Of a stretch of DNA of 64,000 bases, positions 60,378 through 64,000 are shown piece by piece (within the stretch, counting starts at the first letter, position 1; every line of letters begins with the position of its first letter). The notes beneath the pieces were generated by a model, which made no database searches, had not been told where the DNA came from, and saw only the letters and a list, made by a program, of their open reading frames with translations. The stretch spans positions 1,364,001-1,428,000 of the forward strand of contig OZ220679.1 of assembly GCA_965116355.1 (NCBI GenBank), read 5' to 3'. The translations under genes and the position numbers were made by a program. The stretch is from UBA1127 sp965116355. Its GTDB lineage: Bacteria; Chloroflexota; Dehalococcoidia; Lucifugimonadales; UBA1127.

Positions 60378-61585
60378 CAGGACGCCTCCGCCGGGATTTC
60401 CACAAGCTGCACGGACGCCGTCGGCCGCTCGCGGTGCCGCTCCAGGAAGCGGCTGAACGCCACGAGGCAGACGATGGCGACCGCCCAGTTTACCGCGGCC
60501 ATGATCCAGAGCTGGCCGTACTCGGGCTCCGGCCACGCCACGACGAGGCCGGCCGTCACCAGCGTGTTGATGATAGCCAACGGGAAGAGCGCTTTCCATG
60601 CGAAGGCCATCACCTGGTCGACGCGCATGCGGGGCAGCGTCGCGCGGATCCACGCAAAGAGCAGCAGGAAGAAGACGAGCTTCAGCAGGAACCAGACCTG
60701 CCCGGGCAGCCACTGCGCGAAGTCGGGCGAGACGAAGGGGTTCTTCCACCCGCTGACGAAGAGGACGGCCAGCACGGCCGAGATGATGACCAGCTCGCCG
60801 AACTCCGCGAGCTGCAGCAGCCCGAACCGGACGCCGCTGAACTCCGTGTGGAAGCCCGCCGTCAGCTCGGACTCCGCCTCCATCAGGTCGAAGGGCGAGC
60901 GGTTCATCTCGGCCGACGCGGCGACGAGGAAGACGAAAAAGCCGAGGGGCTGCAGCACGATGAACGGCAGCCGCTGCGCCTCGACCACGTCGACGAGCGA
61001 CATGCTGCCGGCCAGCAGGAGCACGCCGGCGAGGGAGACGATCATCGGCACCTCGTAGCTGATGAGCATGGCGACGGCGCGGGCGGCGCCAAGGAGCGCG
61101 AAGCGGTTGCCGGAGCCCCAGCCCCCGAGGAACATGGCCACCGTCGCGATGGTGGGGATGCCGACGAGGAAGAGGACGCCGATGTTCAGGTCGGCGAGGA
61201 ACGTGCCCTCGCCGAAGGGCACGACGGCCGCGACGAGCAGGATGGCGGCGACCATGAGGACGGGCGCGAGGAAGAAGGTGAACCGGTCGGCCATGGCGGG
61301 GCGCAGGTCCTCTTTGATGAGCAGCTTGAGCACGTCGGCGAAGGGCTGCAGCAGCCCGAAGGGGCCGACGCGGTTGGGGCCGAGGCGCGTCTGGAACCGC
61401 CCCAGCACCCGCCGCTCCATGTAGGTCTCGAAGGCGGTCAGCAGCATGACGCCGTTGATGACGATGAAGACGATGACCGCGCCGGCCAGCAGATACGCCA
61501 GCCACGCGAAGCCATCGGGCGTCAGGTCCGCGAAGAACCCGTAGAGCCCGGAGAACAGCCCGTTCCTGTCGAAGGGTGTGTCCAT
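60377..61585 (-). CDS. nuoH: NADH-quinone oxidoreductase subunit H
   Basis: A 402-residue subunit with eight or nine helices. ERRVLGRFQTRLGPNRVGPFGLLQPFADVLKLLIKEDL is the quinone-site block. EMNRSPFDLMEAESELTAGFHTEFSG and WIRATLPRMRVDQVMAFAWK are also conserved. It anchors the peripheral arm. Confidence 0.96.
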   Translation of the reverse strand: MDTPFDRNGLFSGLYGFFADLTPDGFAWLAYLLAGAVIVFIVINGVMLLTAFETYMERRVLGRFQTRLGPNRVGPFGLLQPFADVLKLLIKEDLRPAMADRFTFFLAPVLMVAAILLVAAVVPFGEGTFLADLNIGVLFLVGIPTIATVAMFLGGWGSGNRFALLGAARAVAMLISYEVPMIVSLAGVLLLAGSMSLVDVVEAQRLPFIVLQPLGFFVFLVAASAEMNRSPFDLMEAESELTAGFHTEFSGVRFGLLQLAEFGELVIISAVLAVLFVSGWKNPFVSPDFAQWLPGQVWFLLKLVFFLLLFAWIRATLPRMRVDQVMAFAWKALFPLAIINTLVTAGLVVAWPEPEYGQLWIMAAVNWAVAIVCLVAFSRFLERHRERPTASVQLVEIPAEAS

Positions 61586-61616
61586 GCTCCGCTCCGCCGG
61601 CCGGCCGCCGAGGCGG

Positions 61617-62723
61617 CTACCGGTCGACCTCTCCCATGTTCACGTCGAGGCTGCCGAAGATGACCATCAGGTCAGCCACCTTCCAGCCGATGAGCATCTC
61701 CTCCAGCACGGTCAGGTTGATGAAGGACGGCGAGCGTATCTTGCAGCGGTAGGGGGCGATGCCGCCGTCGCTGACGAGGTAGAAGCCGAGCTCGCCCTTG
61801 GACGCCTCGACGTGGGCATAGGCGTCGCCGGGCGGCGGGCGGAAGAAGAAGGGGAGCTCGGAGCGGACGGGGCCGCCGGGCATATCGCGCCAGCACTGCT
61901 CCGCGATGCGCAGGCTCTGGTGCATCTCCATGACGCGCACTAGGAAGCGGTCGTAGCTGTCGCCGTTGGAGCCGACGGGCACGCCGAACTCCATGCGGCC
62001 GTAGACGTCGTAGGGGTCGGCCTTGCGCAGGTCCCAGGCGACGCCGCTGGCGCGCAGGTTGGGGCCGCTCACGGCACAGTCGACGGCCTTCTCCTTCGTG
62101 AGCACGCCCACGCCCTTGGAGCGGGCCAGCACGATCTCGTTCTCGGCGATGAGCCGCTCCAGCTCGGCGATGGCATCGGGCGTCGTGTCGAGCAGGTGGC
62201 GCAGTGCGGGCCAGAACTCGGGCGGCGGCTCCTGGTAGACGCCGCCGGGGCGCATGTAGCTCACGGTGACGCGCGCGCCGCAGAGCATCTCGAACAGGTC
62301 GAGGATGCGCTCGCGCTCTCGGAAGCAGTACATGAGCGGCGTGCCCATGGCGCCGAGGTCCTGCAGGAAGAAGCCGACGCCCATCAGGTGGCTGGCGATA
62401 CGCTGCAGCTCTGCGGTGAGGACGCGCAGGTACTGGCCCCGCTCCGGGACTTCCACGCCCGCCAGCTTCTCGACGGCCATCACGTAAGCCTGGTTGTTGA
62501 TCATGGAGGATGTGTAGTCGAGGCGGTCGGTCAGCGTGACGACCTGCGTGTACGTGCGCTCCTCGGCCAGCTTCTCCGTGCCGCGGTGCAGGTAGCCGAA
62601 GATTGGCTCGACGTCCGTGATGACCTCGCCGTCCAGCGTCACGCGCAGGCGGAAGACCCCGTGCGTGCTGGGGTGCTGGGGGCCGAGGTTTATCGTTATC
62701 TGCTCGGAGGGCAGGTTCACCAT
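61617..62723 (-). CDS. nuoD: NADH-quinone oxidoreductase subunit D
   Basis: A 368-residue protein. It opens INLGPQHPSTHGVFRL, with the quinone-contact His, then GYLHRGTEKLAEERTY and MGVFFLQDLGAMGTPLMY-type blocks, and ends DVNMGEVDR. This is the 49-kDa subunit related to hydrogenase large subunits. Confidence 0.96.
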   Translation of the reverse strand: MVNLPSEQITINLGPQHPSTHGVFRLRVTLDGEVITDVEPIFGYLHRGTEKLAEERTYTQVVTLTDRLDYTSSMINNQAYVMAVEKLAGVEVPERGQYLRVLTAELQRIASHLMGVGFFLQDLGAMGTPLMYCFRERERILDLFEMLCGARVTVSYMRPGGVYQEPPPEFWPALRHLLDTTPDAIAELERLIAENEIVLARSKGVGVLTKEKAVDCAVSGPNLRASGVAWDLRKADPYDVYGRMEFGVPVGSNGDSYDRFLVRVMEMHQSLRIAEQCWRDMPGGPVRSELPFFFRPPPGDAYAHVEASKGELGFYLVSDGGIAPYRCKIRSPSFINLTVLEEMLIGWKVADLMVIFGSLDVNMGEVDR

Positions 62724-62745
62724 GTTGCCTTTCGTCGCCGGGGGG

Positions 62746-63186
62746 CTAGCCTCCCAGGTGGTCCTTGCGCAGCGGGTGCCCCGGGAAGCCCTCCCACGTG
62801 AGCACGCGCTTCAGGTTCGGGTGCCCGGTGAAGCGGACGCCCATCAGGTCCCAGACCTCGCGCTCCTGCAGGTCGGCGGCCTGCCACACCCCGGTGAGCG
62901 AGGGCGCCTCGACGTCGTCGCGGCCGCGCAGGGTGGTCTTGAGGACCAGGCTGTGATTGTGCGTGAGCGAGGTGAGGTGGTAGACCACCTCGAAGGAGTC
63001 CATGTAGTCGACGGCGGTGATGGAGGAGAGGAAGTCCATGGCGAATTCCGGCTCCTCCTTCAGCCGTCGGCAGACGTCGACGAGGGAATCGGGCGCGACG
63101 CGGAGCTCGTTGCCGGCGGCCGACACGGCCTCGGCGGCGCCCTGCAGGCGCCCGGCCACGTCCGCGGCTTGCAGCGCCCTGGTCAT
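62746..63186 (-). CDS. nuoC: NADH-quinone oxidoreductase subunit C
   Basis: A 146-residue (30-kDa-type) subunit. FLSSITAVDYMDSFEVVYHL and the ending ERREVWDLMGVRFTGHPNLKRVL-type block (here EREVWDLMG) are typical; GFPGHPLRKD closes it. It is separate from nuoD, unlike in E. coli. Its ATG shares a base with the nuoB stop (TGATG). Confidence 0.94.
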   Translation of the reverse strand: MTRALQAADVAGRLQGAAEAVSAAGNELRVAPDSLVDVCRRLKEEPEFAMDFLSSITAVDYMDSFEVVYHLTSLTHNHSLVLKTTLRGRDDVEAPSLTGVWQAADLQEREVWDLMGVRFTGHPNLKRVLTWEGFPGHPLRKDHLGG

Positions 63187-63800
63187 CAGGACCCGGCGGG
63201 GCGGTGCGCCAGGCTGTACTGCCGGATCTTGTCGTGGAGCTGCATCACCCCGTACAGGAGGGCGTCGGGGCGAGGCGGGCATCCGGGCACGTACACGTCC
63301 ACCGGGACAATCCGGTTGACGCCGGGCGTCACGCTGTAGGACTCGTAGTAGGGGCCGCCGCTGGTGGCGCAGGCGCCCATGGAGATGACCCACTTGGGCT
63401 CGGCCATCTGCTCGTAGATGCGCTCGATGGCGGGCGCCATCTTCCACGTCACCGTGCCGGCGACGATCATCAGGTCGGCCTGGCGGGGCGTCGCGCGGAA
63501 GACCTCCATGCCGAAGCGGGCGATGTCCCACCGCGACATGGCGCTGGCCATCATCTCGAAGGCGCAGCAGGCGAGGCCGAAGCTGAGGGGCCACACCGTC
63601 GAGCGGCGGCCCCAGTTGATGAGCTCGTCCAGCGCGGTCACGAGGACGTTGCGCTGCAGCTCGTCGGGGACGTCGAGGAGGGGCTCGGGGTAGGGCGCGT
63701 CGTGGGTCGCCTTCATCGCGCTGACGGCGTCGCCCTCGGCCCGGTCGAGCGCCCAGGTCTGGTCACGGAGCGGGCCGGAGCCGCCGAGGTTTATCTCCAC
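63186..63800 (-). CDS. nuoB: NADH-quinone oxidoreductase subunit B
   Basis: The cluster N2 subunit. It has FGLACCAFEMM (tandem Cys), VAGTVTWKMAPAIERIYEQM, SMGACATSGG and YVPGCPPRPDALLYG. Two starts are possible: GTG at 63800, overlapping the nuoA stop with AAGGGGGCG upstream (204 residues), or ATG at 63716 (176 residues). The longer one is shown because of its ribosome-binding site and coupling; the core begins near residue 60 either way. Confidence 0.93.
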   Translation of the reverse strand: MEINLGGSGPLRDQTWALDRAEGDAVSAMKATHDAPYPEPLLDVPDELQRNVLVTALDELINWGRRSTVWPLSFGLACCAFEMMASAMSRWDIARFGMEVFRATPRQADLMIVAGTVTWKMAPAIERIYEQMAEPKWVISMGACATSGGPYYESYSVTPGVNRIVPVDVYVPGCPPRPDALLYGVMQLHDKIRQYSLAHRPAGS

Positions 63801-64000
63801 TCGAACGCCCCCTTCCGCCACGCGTAGGCCCAGCCGACGCCGAGGATGGCGAGGAAGACGAGCATCACCACCAGCGCGCCGCCGCCCAGCGACCGCAGCG
63901 TGATGGCCCACGGGTAGATGAAGATGGCGGTCACGTCGAAGACGAGGAAGAGCAGGGCGAAGAGGTAGTAGCGGAAGTTGAACTGCACCCACCGCCCGCC
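63791..64000 (-). CDS. nuoA: NADH-quinone oxidoreductase subunit A (partial)
   Basis: Only the C-terminal 69 or so residues are inside the window; the start lies beyond the right edge. The FRYYLFALLFLVFDVTAIFIYPWA block, with the conserved Glu-equivalent Asp and two helices, is typical. It ends AWRKGAFEWR. First gene of the nuo operon seen here. Confidence 0.9.
   Translation of the reverse strand, partial: GGRWVQFNFRYYLFALLFLVFDVTAIFIYPWAITLRSLGGGALVVMLVFLAILGVGWAYAWRKGAFEWR

Overview
The window is about 64 kb of high-GC bacterial chromosome with no plasmid, phage or transposase genes. The gene set suggests a Chloroflexota, most likely a Dehalococcoidia/SAR202-like lineage. The clues are an rRNA locus holding only 23S and 5S (16S unlinked), an 11-subunit complex I without NuoEFG, an F420-type oxidoreductase, HpaB/HpaC flavin monooxygenase genes, and a secreted protein ending in an EF-hand/dockerin-like tail. 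The taxonomy is inferred from gene content, not from a tree.

Layout. 0-9 kb: accessory metabolism, with a LigB-like dioxygenase homologue that has lost its metal ligands, an LVIVD-type protein, a START-like protein, an ABC substrate-binding lipoprotein, a VOC protein, then an hpaC-hpaB operon. A 1.4-kb gene-free tract at 5.3-6.8 kb is packed with repeats, including two 254-bp copies of a structured element. 9-13 kb: moeB-cysM operon, ribosomal protein L25, HtrA lipoprotein, tRNA-Arg. 13-18 kb: a striking homologue of eukaryotic sterol C-24 methyltransferase, an EF-hand secreted protein, an MrfA-like helicase and an alpha/beta hydrolase. 18-23 kb: NAD-type formate dehydrogenase, fdhB (NuoE-NuoF fusion) followed by fdhA, whose apparent internal stop is a UGA selenocysteine codon with a SECIS-like hairpin. 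23-31 kb: vWA lipoprotein, ornithine cyclodeaminase family protein, two MFS transporters, DUF1761, acyltransferase, YbaK, tRNA-Pro. 31-35 kb: the conserved rpmH-rnpA-yidD-yidC-jag cluster, with a beta-propeller lipoprotein inserted before yidC. 35-37 kb: UbiA-family prenyltransferase, tlyA, folB. 37.4-40.9 kb: 23S-5S operon with an attenuator-like leader. 41-46 kb: GyrI-like protein, S1 protein, clpC, and a lower-GC pair with a retropepsin-like protein. 46-51 kb: sdhA-sdhB-sdhE-lgt operon. 51-53.5 kb: F420-type oxidoreductase, vapBC, nadK-nudix. 53.6-64 kb: nuoABCDHIJK-(DUF2007-like)-LMN, cut at the right edge inside nuoA.

Together the genes describe an organism with membrane respiration (complex I, succinate dehydrogenase) that can oxidise formate through a selenoenzyme and hydroxylate aromatic substrates. 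Regulation appears simple. Several genes have an extended -10 (TGC-TATACT or TGC-TACACT) ending 6-12 nt before the start codon, which predicts leaderless mRNAs. Short palindromic repeats of three families fill most intergenic gaps. The two strongest discoveries are the selenocysteine FdhA and the sterol-methyltransferase homologue.
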